This document shows, one piece after another, positions 16,727 through 23,383 of a stretch of DNA of 23,509 bases. The notes beneath the pieces are model-generated. The model saw only the letters and a program-made list of their open reading frames with translations, was not told the origin of the DNA and did not search any database. This stretch comes from a virus. The stretch spans positions 1-23,509 of IMG/VR virus record IMGVR_UViG_3300028800_000314. One strand, written 5' to 3'. The position numbers and the translations under genes were made by a program. The stretch's first letter is position 1. Each line of letters starts with the position of its first letter.

Positions 16727-17605
16727 TTACACGGTTGGGATAATGCGATACCAAACATGCGCAACGAAGGTACTATCACCTGTGGTGAATGCTTGCGTTA
16801 AGTTAGACAGATATACACCCTTGTTAACACAGGTACTGAATGTCTGCGCTACACTGCTGCTAGCACCAAATAAGAAGCCAGTGCTCACACCAACAAAGAA
16901 CGATGCTGCTGCCCATGTCGTAGAAGCAAGAACACCCGCACCATGCACTGTGCTGTCGTATTGCGCCGCTACCACACCACCCGCCGCATAATCAGCACTG
17001 ACGAATGTCATAAGCAAATCGAGCTTATCAAGCGAGATCAATTTATTAGCGCCAGGTGCTGCAACTAATAGTTTAGGTGCTGCATACATGCCATTGAATT
17101 CAGCCGCAGAAATAGGAACTGCCGCATAAATTAAATTGGTATTTGGCACGCCTAAAGTAGTGCCACTAAATGCTAAACCATTACCGAGCGTAATTTCTTC
17201 AACATTAGCTGTGCCGCTAGTTGGGTTACCAATTAAGGTATCAGCAGAAGCCTGTTGAATTTTCGCATAAGTAACAGCATTGTTTTGAATGTTTGCCGTT
17301 GCAACGCTACCCGTTACAGTAAAGCTATTTACCGTAACACCAGTGGAAGATGAGGTGGCAACGATATACATATTGCTACCATCAGTGCCGTTAACGAGGA
17401 TAATATCGCCTACAGCTAAACTTGCGTATTGAGCCAAGAAATAATTAGCTGCTGCAATCGTTGCTAGTGCATCAGTTGGGCTACCGTAAACAAAAACATT
17501 TGGTGCATTTTCAACGGTTGGAGAACCGCCAAAAGGTGTAATCGTTTCCTGACCTTGGTTCAAAGACTCTGAAATACAAGCCCAGTTATTTAATGTAAAA
17601 GCCAT
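16727..17605 (-). CDS. Head-fibre/decoration-like structural protein (292 aa)
   Basis: Lies between the major capsid gene and the terminator, so it is probably made in high amounts. The N-terminal third (about 35-75: NVFVYGSPTDALATIAAANY, then LAVGDIILVNGTDG) looks like a capsid-bound or fibre-base domain. A middle stretch (NNAVTYAKIQQASADTLIGN, then GTANVEEITLGNGLAFSGTT) is collagen-like or beta-fibre-like and resembles a segment near residue 846-885 of the tail fibre. The C-terminal 130 residues (FNGMYAAPKLLVAAPGANKL onward) form a compact beta-rich domain, perhaps a jelly-roll. CGGAG lies 9 bases before the ATG. A head decoration or head fibre is most likely; a second tail appendage is the alternative. 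Confidence 0.65.
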   Translation of the reverse strand: MAFTLNNWACISESLNQGQETITPFGGSPTVENAPNVFVYGSPTDALATIAAANYFLAQYASLAVGDIILVNGTDGSNMYIVATSSSTGVTVNSFTVTGSVATANIQNNAVTYAKIQQASADTLIGNPTSGTANVEEITLGNGLAFSGTTLGVPNTNLIYAAVPISAAEFNGMYAAPKLLVAAPGANKLISLDKLDLLMTFVSADYAAGGVVAAQYDSTVHGAGVLASTTWAAASFFVGVSTGFLFGASSSVAQTFSTCVNKGVYLSNLTQAFTTGDSTFVAHVWYRIIPTV

Positions 17606-17627
17606 GTTAATAATCTCCGTTCGTTAA

Positions 17628-18461
17628 TTAGATTGAGGTTTCATCGCAATCAACTTCGATAACACCTAAGTTATCAATCGTGATAGCGCCAGCCGAGAAA
17701 ATACCATTTATCAACCAAGATGTTTCTCTTGGCAAATAGTTAATTTCCGTACGGAAGTCATGACCAATACCCATGCCGGTTGATTGTTTATGCCATGCAA
17801 ATGTTTTACGAATTGCACCGGATAATGGCAATCCACCTTCAATCATTTGTGGGATGATGATGATGTTAATACCAAGGTATTCGCGTACAAATCCTTTATC
17901 TAACACTCTGTTTTGAGTGTAGAAGGTAGAAACGAACTGATCAGCGCCAAGTAATGCCGCGAAGTTACTAGCAGACATTGCCCAGAATCTTTCAGGTAAA
18001 GGCACTGCGTTATTATCAAAGAACTGGATCACTTCGCGATATTTAAGGTAAGTCATGTTCGTGCCGCCATTCGCAATGGTCTGGCCTGGGCTGACACCCA
18101 TTGCGTTGATGATGATCTGGTCTGAACGACGACCAAGAGCATTTGCGACTAGCATCGCATTTTCCATCTTCGCATCGAAGTTAACCGTTAACTCTTGAAC
18201 GCTATCGACTGCGGTTGGTGCAGTATATTTCTGCAAGATAGCATTGAAAGGCGCATAACCTGGATCTTGGATCACAACAGGCTGTAAGTAGCCAGTAGGA
18301 ACCGCTTGAATTTGGTTAACCTTACGGAAGGAAACCGTTGAACCGATAACGTCGCGTCTTACGCGAACTGTATCACGGAGTAAGAAACCGAGAGATTGAT
18401 ATTGTGCTTTAACGAGCGCATCAAATTCAATCTGTTGGACGGCTAGTAATGAAGTAGACAT
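17628..18461 (-). CDS. Major capsid protein (277 aa)
   Basis: Shell subunit. The 277-residue chain follows the scaffold gene and has the look of an HK97-fold coat protein. It has an N-terminal arm and E-loop region (VRVRRDVIGSTVSFRKVNQI, 32-51), then a P-domain helix with NALGRRSDQIIINAMG near 106-121. The LPERFWAMSASNFAALLG segment is near 154-171, and a C-terminal beta-rich part contains RETSWLINGIFSAGAI near 243-258. It is shorter than T7 gp10A (345). GGAG lies 8 bases before the ATG. A strong promoter (18595-18625) upstream and a terminator two genes downstream fit high expression. The assignment rests on position and family pattern; no cleavage site is evident. Confidence 0.85.
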   Translation of the reverse strand: MSTSLLAVQQIEFDALVKAQYQSLGFLLRDTVRVRRDVIGSTVSFRKVNQIQAVPTGYLQPVVIQDPGYAPFNAILQKYTAPTAVDSVQELTVNFDAKMENAMLVANALGRRSDQIIINAMGVSPGQTIANGGTNMTYLKYREVIQFFDNNAVPLPERFWAMSASNFAALLGADQFVSTFYTQNRVLDKGFVREYLGINIIIIPQMIEGGLPLSGAIRKTFAWHKQSTGMGIGHDFRTEINYLPRETSWLINGIFSAGAITIDNLGVIEVDCDETSI

Positions 18462-18594
18462 GATTAAGCTCCAAAAGTGATTAATGAAATATTTAATTTC
18501 ACCATTGCATCTTTTGGGCTTTTTGCTTAATTGATTGTCTCAACCGAGGTCAAGGCAATAAAGTTGTCCAATTATCAATAGTTGACTGATTAAT

Positions 18595-18625
18595 ATTATA
18601 TCAGCCTATGCACCTTGTTTGTCAA
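18595..18625 (-). promoter_or_regulatory. Strong sigma70-type promoter for the capsid genes
   Basis: On the minus strand, a perfect TTGACA (18625-18620) is followed by a perfect TATAAT (18600-18595) carrying an extended TGA just before it (18603-18601). The spacer is 19 bases, longer than ideal. The -35 box lies in the last codons of the scaffold gene. Transcription would start near 18588 and leave about a 127-base leader before the capsid ATG at 18461. I see no clear terminator in that leader. Confidence 0.65.
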
Positions 18626-19298
18626 TATATCCTGGTGCGTTCTTCGCCGCGACTTCTAATCGTTTCTGATAATCATTACGATAGTTCACATCAGTCTTGT
18701 ATTTTTCAAGGTTATTAGAGAGTTCCATCTTCATATCATCTAATGAAGCGGTATTGTGAGTTGTGCCTGTATTGCCATTGGGTACTTGTGGAGTGCCTGT
18801 CATCATCTTTCCTCTTAATTCTTGTAATGCTTTAATAGAGTCTGCATTTCTTAGATTACTAGTTAATGCTTCATATGAATCTTTTGATAAATTAGCTTTT
18901 GCCCAATTATCCAAAGTTTCTAATTCCTCTTTGGCATTCGGCCCTAACTTTGCTCTTTCTTCTTCTGGGTTAATGCTAAATTCATCCATGTATTTATCGA
19001 CGGATTCCAGCATTTTATCGATGACATCTTGTGGTACACGACGATCTTTTGCTAGTTTCTTTAATTCATCAAAAGGCACATAATCAGCATCAAGATATTT
19101 TGATTTAGTAAAATCATATTCGTCTGGCACAGTGCCAAGTTTCTTTTCAAGTTCAGCATTACTTTTTGCTAGATCTGCTACTGTTTTGTATTTATCCGGA
19201 AGCCACGAAGGGCGTGGGCCACCACCTGGAATACCATCGTCAATAAACCAAGTAGGTACTTCTGGTACCGTAGTTTCGGCATTTGTTTCATCTGTCAT
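18606..19298 (-). CDS. Scaffolding (capsid assembly) protein (230 aa)
   Basis: Internal template for prohead assembly, lost before DNA packaging. Directly upstream of the capsid gene, acidic N-terminus and highly helical. The motif WFIDDGIPGGGPRPSWLPDK at 17-36, followed by YKTVADLAKSNAELEKKLG, is familiar from podovirus scaffold proteins: W-x-x-x-x-x-P, then YK-x-V-x-DLA-x-x-x-x-x-LE. Charged helices fill 75-170, then a Thr/Gly/Asn-rich linker (about 172-185) and a C-terminal helical hook with lysines that would bind the coat. At 230 residues it is shorter than T7 gp9 (307). AGGA lies 10 bases before the ATG. Its last codons hold the -35 box of the capsid promoter. Confidence 0.82.
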   Translation of the reverse strand: MTDETNAETTVPEVPTWFIDDGIPGGGPRPSWLPDKYKTVADLAKSNAELEKKLGTVPDEYDFTKSKYLDADYVPFDELKKLAKDRRVPQDVIDKMLESVDKYMDEFSINPEEERAKLGPNAKEELETLDNWAKANLSKDSYEALTSNLRNADSIKALQELRGKMMTGTPQVPNGNTGTTHNTASLDDMKMELSNNLEKYKTDVNYRNDYQKRLEVAAKNAPGYIDKQGA

Positions 19299-19299
19299 G

Positions 19300-19623
19300 T
19301 TATTTTGTTCCTGCGGCTATGCGTTGTTGATGAGATTTAACGGAATTACGTAATAATAAAAATCCGTAACGTACACCTTCAAACCAAACAGCTTGATTTG
19401 CAAAAGAAGGGTGATCTGGTTGGCCAGCAGTTGATAATAAAAATCTATCAGTAACATGCTCCATGAACTTTTTACCCATTTCATTCATTTCAAAAAGTTC
19501 ATAGCAAAGTTTATCAAATTCTACTAATTCTGGTTGATTCTTTAATGCTTCGATACTTTCTTGATAACCAGCAAAATGATTCTCTTGTTCTAAGATAGGA
19601 TTAGGTTCGTTTATTACTTCCAT
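19300..19623 (-). CDS. Small Bbp19-like phage protein (107 aa)
   Basis: 107 residues between portal and scaffold genes. The second half (GKKFMEHVTDRFLLS, then FANQAVWFEGVRYGFLLLRN, then KSHQQR) resembles the small Bbp19-type family. That family has G-x-x-[FV]-[LM]-x-x-[LV], a short loop, then a helix with EG-x-R-x-[GV] and a basic end. Such proteins occur between portal and capsid genes in several podoviruses; their role is not established. The N-terminus is acidic and contains FDKLCYELFEMNEMG. GAGG lies 5-6 bases before the ATG at 19623 and a single base separates the stop from the scaffold start. The family match is by eye and moderate. Confidence 0.65.
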   Translation of the reverse strand: MEVINEPNPILEQENHFAGYQESIEALKNQPELVEFDKLCYELFEMNEMGKKFMEHVTDRFLLSTAGQPDHPSFANQAVWFEGVRYGFLLLRNSVKSHQQRIAAGTK

Positions 19624-19632
19624 TATTACCTC

Positions 19633-21276
19633 TTATTGTTGTGGTTGCGGGGGTGCTGCTTGGGCTGTTTGACCAGGTTCAGGTTGTGCGCCATTAGCAA
19701 TCGCTTCATTATGCTGATCTTGAACCTGCTGCATAACACGTTTTACATCGTCTGGTTTATTTAATAATCGCTTATCAAGTTGCATGTAATCGGCAATCAT
19801 ATACGGCGCTGTTTCATGATTAATATAAAGCTGCGCTGCCTCTGGGCCTAATATACCTTGTAAGGTCTGAACATACTGAATCAATTTTTCAACTTCAGCG
19901 CGTCCTTTAGCAAGCGCTAGAGGGGATTTGTACTTAAATACAATAGGTACATTTCCCACCTTGGGATAGGGTAAAATACCCATCGAATTCAGGATATGAG
20001 CAAATCGTTTGATAACAGGCCATAACATTTCCTGTTGCATTCGGGTGAATATTGGCCCGATTTTTTCTGCAAGATTTTGTTGCTTCAGTGATAACTCATA
20101 ACGTGTCTGTGGCTGTACGCCCTTTTGATCGCTTGGTTCTTCTGCGAATAATAATGCCTTAATTTGCATACGAAGATCAGCTGCTGTCATCTGCGCGAAT
20201 TCAGGATTAGCACTGTTAGGTAAAGGTATGAGAGGCACCTGACCATTAGTACCAACAGGGGCAATAGGAATAATTGAGAAAGGCTGCAACTTAAAAGTAT
20301 GAGGATTAAAGATAGCATCAGAGAATCCCATGTAAGGTCTGAATGTATTTAAGTTAGCAGAAGCTAATTCAATACGAGCCAATTCATTTAAACTGATAAT
20401 GGAAGGTAATGCTTCCATGACCGGGCCACGGCCCCATGTTTCGTTATTGCATTTCTTCCAGCGCCATACAATACCAGGGCTTGAATCTAACCATTGAACA
20501 AATAGGATGTCATTATCAGCCCATACTGCATAGCAATATTTCTTTGGCTGATTGACAAAGTAAGCAACTCCTTCATATATATTACGTACCACCGCATCAG
20601 GATCAGCGGCGATCATTGATAACATATCGGTAGATAAATAAATGCCAGGCCAGCGAGTGTGAAGCTCATTGATCTTTAAATTTTGCCATGTCCTAAACCA
20701 TGACTCCACATTGCCATTAACTGCTTCTTCAATAGCTAGTTTGTCAGCAGGTATGCTAGTGCATAAAAAAGGCTGATCATCAGTATATTGATTGATAACA
20801 AGAGCAGAAGTGCCGATAGATAGATCATAATAGCACTCATTAATTACTACATCGAAATTAGAAGCGTGAATGAATACGAATAGTTGTCGCATATAAGCGT
20901 CAAGGATCGCTTGTGCTTCTTCTATTATCTTTAATGTATCAGCGTCTTTTGTATCTCTAACGCTTGATGTATCAACCTCTAGGAAGCCCCATTGAGTCTG
21001 CGGGGGCGTCATCGCATCATGCAATTTAGAAACGAACGTGGTGACACCCTCTACTGCGGTAGTGTCATAGACGCGTGTATTCTGGATGGTACCTTGAAAT
21101 TCTTTTCCAGGCAGGTAATATCGATTGCGGAAAGGGACTGCATAGAAGAAGCACGCCTGCTGAATTGGAATCCACAGATCGGCCACATACTTCGCGGCAT
21201 TATAACGTTTACGTAGAGTCTCTAAGAGCGAACCGCCCGGCATAGCTACTGGGGGCATTCCCTGGGTAGTATCCAT
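19633..21276 (-). CDS. Portal / head-tail connector protein (547 aa)
   Basis: Dodecameric ring at the packaging vertex, docking site for terminase and adaptor. Its length equals that of T7 gp8 (536). Motifs of the podovirus head-tail connector family are visible: RYNAAKYVADLWIPIQQACF at 24-43, with W-x-x-I-x-x-A-x-x-x-x-x-P after it. VEGVTTFVSKLHDAMTPPQT lies at 75-94. YDLSIGTSALVI is near 150-161 and GRGPVMEALPSI at 282-293, followed by the long stem helix with NELARIE. The C-terminal tail is Gln/Pro-rich. AGGTGG lies 7 bases before the ATG at 21276, and a TAA and TGA immediately precede the start. One of the surest calls in the window. Confidence 0.92.
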   Translation of the reverse strand: MDTTQGMPPVAMPGGSLLETLRKRYNAAKYVADLWIPIQQACFFYAVPFRNRYYLPGKEFQGTIQNTRVYDTTAVEGVTTFVSKLHDAMTPPQTQWGFLEVDTSSVRDTKDADTLKIIEEAQAILDAYMRQLFVFIHASNFDVVINECYYDLSIGTSALVINQYTDDQPFLCTSIPADKLAIEEAVNGNVESWFRTWQNLKINELHTRWPGIYLSTDMLSMIAADPDAVVRNIYEGVAYFVNQPKKYCYAVWADNDILFVQWLDSSPGIVWRWKKCNNETWGRGPVMEALPSIISLNELARIELASANLNTFRPYMGFSDAIFNPHTFKLQPFSIIPIAPVGTNGQVPLIPLPNSANPEFAQMTAADLRMQIKALLFAEEPSDQKGVQPQTRYELSLKQQNLAEKIGPIFTRMQQEMLWPVIKRFAHILNSMGILPYPKVGNVPIVFKYKSPLALAKGRAEVEKLIQYVQTLQGILGPEAAQLYINHETAPYMIADYMQLDKRLLNKPDDVKRVMQQVQDQHNEAIANGAQPEPGQTAQAAPPQPQQ

Positions 21277-21279
21277 TCA

Positions 21280-21597
21280 TTAACCACCTAAATTATCAGT
21301 CATTCCTGGCTGTGCTGAATCTTGCCCACCTAAAAAGCTAGGTGCGCGATAATTGCGTCGTAAATTGCGTATTTGCTTTTCTTCAACGCGACGTTTCTCA
21401 CTTGCTACTTCGTTACGCTTAGCATTAAGTTCGTCTCGCGTGATTTCACTTTGTTCTTTATAAGCTTTCATTTGCTGATTGATTTGATCTTGTTGTGCGC
21501 GACGCTGTGATGCGTCAGGCGAACCAGTTATTTTATTATAAGCTTTTCCTACTGCTTCCAATTCACCTTTACCAGTTACCCAATCATACCATGCCAT
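21280..21597 (-). CDS. Small coiled-coil protein upstream of portal (105 aa)
   Basis: The open frame begins at 21618, but AAGGAG lies 7 bases before the ATG at 21597, so the protein is MAWYDWVTGKGELEAVGKAY onward. Residues 30-80 are strongly charged, helical and likely coiled coil (RRAQQDQINQQMKAYKEQSE; AKRNEVASEKRRVEEKQ). The C-terminus is Arg-rich then Gly/Pro-rich. No membrane segment or signal peptide. It lies between the 44-residue gene and the portal, three bases from the latter. Possible roles are a minor head component or assembly chaperone; nothing in the sequence decides. Confidence 0.72.
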   Translation of the reverse strand: MAWYDWVTGKGELEAVGKAYNKITGSPDASQRRAQQDQINQQMKAYKEQSEITRDELNAKRNEVASEKRRVEEKQIRNLRRNYRAPSFLGGQDSAQPGMTDNLGG

Positions 21598-21608
21598 TTC
21601 GTTGCTCC

Positions 21609-21743
21609 TTAAATCCATATATGAACGTAGATAGTCTTTTCCTCAAATTCATCTGGCATCATCTCACGATCAACATAGACAATGCGCCATGGTATCTTAA
21701 TCTTTTTGCGCAATTCGTTTATTTGTGCTTGAATTGTTGCCAT
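21609..21743 (-). CDS. Tiny protein nested at the terS 3' end (44 aa)
   Basis: A 44-residue frame starting MATIQAQINELRKKIKIPWR and ending TIYVHIWI. Its first 15 codons overlap the terS tail in another frame, and its stop lies just before the ribosome site of the following gene. A helical N-terminus (IQAQINELRKKI) leads to a beta-like core (WRIVYVDREMMPDEFEEKTI). The codon sequence fills an otherwise unexplained 85-base gap and reads as a globular protein. The ribosome site is weak; ATG at 21743 or, two codons earlier, at 21749 could start it, so translation may depend on terS translation. Function unknown. Confidence 0.6.
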   Translation of the reverse strand: MATIQAQINELRKKIKIPWRIVYVDREMMPDEFEEKTIYVHIWI

Positions 21744-22293
21744 TAGCATTGGCCGCCATAGTCTCTTGGTTAGATTTTAGCTCATCAATTTGTTTTTGTA
21801 ACTCGAAAGTTTGGTGAACATTTAACCCAACGTTAATAGCTTCCATTAGCTGCTTGATTTCGCTCGCGGTAAAATCACCGTTTGCTGCTTGCTTTAATAG
21901 CTGTCCATAATGCACAAGTGGACTTGCTTCGGGATCAAGATCAAGCTTAATGCGTGAGTTCTTACTAATGCCAAAGCGTGACCAACCCATCATTTTCCAA
22001 TGCTCAAAAGCATAATCTACTACCCCTATTGGCATCTCACGATCACGAATTCTCTCACCTTCTCTTTCCCATGCTTCACGTGCGAATGCCTTGCCCATGG
22101 CATAACATATGGCAAATAACGGATGTTTAGCACACCAATTATAGACAGTTGTCTCTGTAACAAGCGCTTCACAACAAAATGCGCTAAGTCGGCATTTCTC
22201 TAACATCATTCTCAAGATTAACTTCGGGTGGATTTCTTCATCGTAGATTGTAGGTCTGGTTTTTATTTTCTCGAATATTTTATCTATATCCAT
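21697..22293 (-). CDS. terS: Terminase small subunit (198 aa)
   Basis: DNA-recognition part of the packaging enzyme. Residues 36-55 form a helix-turn-helix-like unit (LSAFCCEALVTETTVYNWCA). It is followed by the pattern H-x-x-F-A-x-x-x-x-x-G-x-A-x-A-x-x-x-W-E-x-x-G (57-79) typical of small terminases. WKMMGWSRFGISKNS follows near 99-113. A helical oligomerisation region and a Gln/Asn/Ser-rich tail come after. AGGA lies 8 bases before the ATG at 22293. It heads the main virion operon, whereas terL lies about 20 kb away at the far end behind the tail fibre, unlike T7 where the two are close together. The tail overlaps a 44-residue gene. Confidence 0.82.
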   Translation of the reverse strand: MDIDKIFEKIKTRPTIYDEEIHPKLILRMMLEKCRLSAFCCEALVTETTVYNWCAKHPLFAICYAMGKAFAREAWEREGERIRDREMPIGVVDYAFEHWKMMGWSRFGISKNSRIKLDLDPEASPLVHYGQLLKQAANGDFTASEIKQLMEAINVGLNVHQTFELQKQIDELKSNQETMAANANGNNSSTNKRIAQKD

Positions 22294-22310
22294 AATTATT
22301 TCCTGTTAGA

Positions 22311-22319
22311 ATTGTATCA
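22311..22319 (-). promoter_or_regulatory. Possible extended -10 promoter for the virion operon
   Basis: TGATACAAT on the minus strand (22319-22311) fits an extended -10 element. No good -35 is seen at the right distance. An alternative pair TTGAAT/TAAGAT 17 bases apart lies just upstream. Either would give a short leader before the terS ATG at 22293, in the divergent gap to the lysozyme-like gene. Confidence 0.4.
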
Positions 22320-22352
22320 ATCTTAACTTACTATATATGGAAATTCAAAAGT

Positions 22353-22823
22353 ATGCTAAATAGCGCGCAATTACGTGAGCTTGTTATTATACCAGCATTA
22401 CGCGATCTTGTTATGTTATCCGATGATGCGGTTGAATTATTAATGTTTACAGTTGCCGTCGAATCAAATGGTGGTTCTTACTTAAAACAAATAGAAGGCC
22501 CTGCATTGGGTATCTATCAAATGGAGCCAGAAACTTACAATGATATATGGCAAAACTATATCAATAACCAATTCAGATTGGTCGGTCTTATGGTATCAAA
22601 TTTTGATTGCATCAGGATGCCAAGCGAGGACAGACTTATATACGATCTTCGCTTTGCCACTGCAATGGCTCGCATACATTATGCAAGGGTTCCACAGAAG
22701 TTGCCTGACAAGAATCACATCCTTGCCATGTGGGCTTATTACAAAACATATTACAATAGCTCAAAAGGCGCTGCTGAATGCGTCAAATCAATTGAGAAAT
22801 ACAAAGCGTTTATTAATCTTTAA
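22353..22823 (+). CDS. Lysozyme / lytic transglycosylase-like protein (156 aa)
   Basis: Probable peptidoglycan hydrolase. The catalytic glutamate is expected in FTVAVESNGG (E37), followed by KQIEGPALGIYQMEPETYND (45-64). The G-I-Y-Q core corresponds to the G-[LIV]-x-Q motif of SLT/goose-type lysozyme folds. A third motif-like segment, AMWAYYKTYYNSSKGAAE, lies near 128-145, where these enzymes have A-Y-N. There is no signal peptide or membrane segment, so if it is the endolysin it needs a holin, and none is seen here. It stands alone on the plus strand, divergent from terS, and overlaps the end of the convergent gene by 11 bases. The ribosome site is weak (GGAA about 10 bases upstream). Confidence 0.75.
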   Translation: MLNSAQLRELVIIPALRDLVMLSDDAVELLMFTVAVESNGGSYLKQIEGPALGIYQMEPETYNDIWQNYINNQFRLVGLMVSNFDCIRMPSEDRLIYDLRFATAMARIHYARVPQKLPDKNHILAMWAYYKTYYNSSKGAAECVKSIEKYKAFINL

Positions 22824-23058
22824 TCTCAATATAATTCTTAATTAAAATGCTCGTCGAGATATTATTAAAACAAACGCGGCAAAGCAGCTTGGTAACGCGC
22901 TTCATTCTCACACCTTCAACCGGCTTACCGTTTAGGATGTTAGACTCACTCCATTCAATAGGAATGTAATCGTGCGGCCCACCATTCTTTCCACACTTCT
23001 CTATCGCGTCTTTCTTACGTTGTGCATCTAAATTATCTTGTGCTGGGGTTAGGCTCAT
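22813..23058 (-). CDS. Small protein with possible zinc site (81 aa)
   Basis: The frame opens at 23085, but GAGGA lies 6 bases before the ATG at 23058, which also overlaps the upstream stop (ATGA). The 81-residue protein has Cys near 22, His near 29 and a C-R-V-C pair near 60-63 (KLLCRVCFNN). The spacing could bind one zinc ion as a C-x6-H ... C-x2-C ribbon. The N-terminal helix is Gln/Lys/Asp-rich. Its 3' end overlaps the convergent lysozyme-like gene by 11 bases. Function unknown; a small nucleic-acid-binding or host-interacting protein is one possibility. Confidence 0.65.
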   Translation of the reverse strand: MSLTPAQDNLDAQRKKDAIEKCGKNGGPHDYIPIEWSESNILNGKPVEGVRMKRVTKLLCRVCFNNISTSILIKNYIEIKD

Positions 23059-23369
23059 TTGATTTCCTCTTCTAATTTTTCCCAATATTCAATTTCATCA
23101 AAGTAATCAGCCATCCAGAATAAAGCGTCTAGATATCCTTTTTTAACTCCTTTCATATATATGGTTTTCTCTTCTTCCGAACAGCCACTGTAAACATCTC
23201 TATCGTTCCAAAGATAATGATTCTTGATTACTTTTTTTAATGCTTCTCTAATTTCTACTGTTGAATGCTTCTCTAAACATCCATCGCACATTACATTTGT
23301 AAATATTTCATTATCATAAATCTTATTGCATGAATCACAATCAAATGTAAAATTAACGTTAACTGTCAT
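23055..23369 (-). CDS. Cys-rich small protein with zinc-ribbon-like N-terminus (104 aa)
   Basis: The frame runs up to an ATG at 23414, but those first 15 codons lie mostly inside the inverted repeat, where the DNA is the reverse strand of the terL end. The ATG at 23369 (MTVNVNFTFDCDSCNKIYDN) is likely the true start, with an AAGAG site about 10 bases upstream. C-D-S-C (11-14) and C-D-G-C (28-31) form a probable C-x2-C/C-x2-C zinc site. The rest is helical and acidic (KKGYLDALFWMADYFDEIEY). It is coupled to the next gene by ATGA. The upstream region appears replaced by the terL copy, so its natural promoter is not visible here. Family not recognised. Confidence 0.65.
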   Translation of the reverse strand: MTVNVNFTFDCDSCNKIYDNEIFTNVMCDGCLEKHSTVEIREALKKVIKNHYLWNDRDVYSGCSEEEKTIYMKGVKKGYLDALFWMADYFDEIEYWEKLEEEIK

Positions 23370-23383
23370 TTGATTTTTCTCTT

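Noticed and set aside
18462-18594. Riboswitch or small RNA in the capsid leader
   Set aside because: Only weak short pairings are seen; no recognised aptamer or terminator. Described only as a long leader.
22540-22845. 101-residue plus-strand frame inside the lysozyme-like gene
   Set aside because: Overlaps a gene with clear catalytic motifs in another frame and shows no domain of its own.
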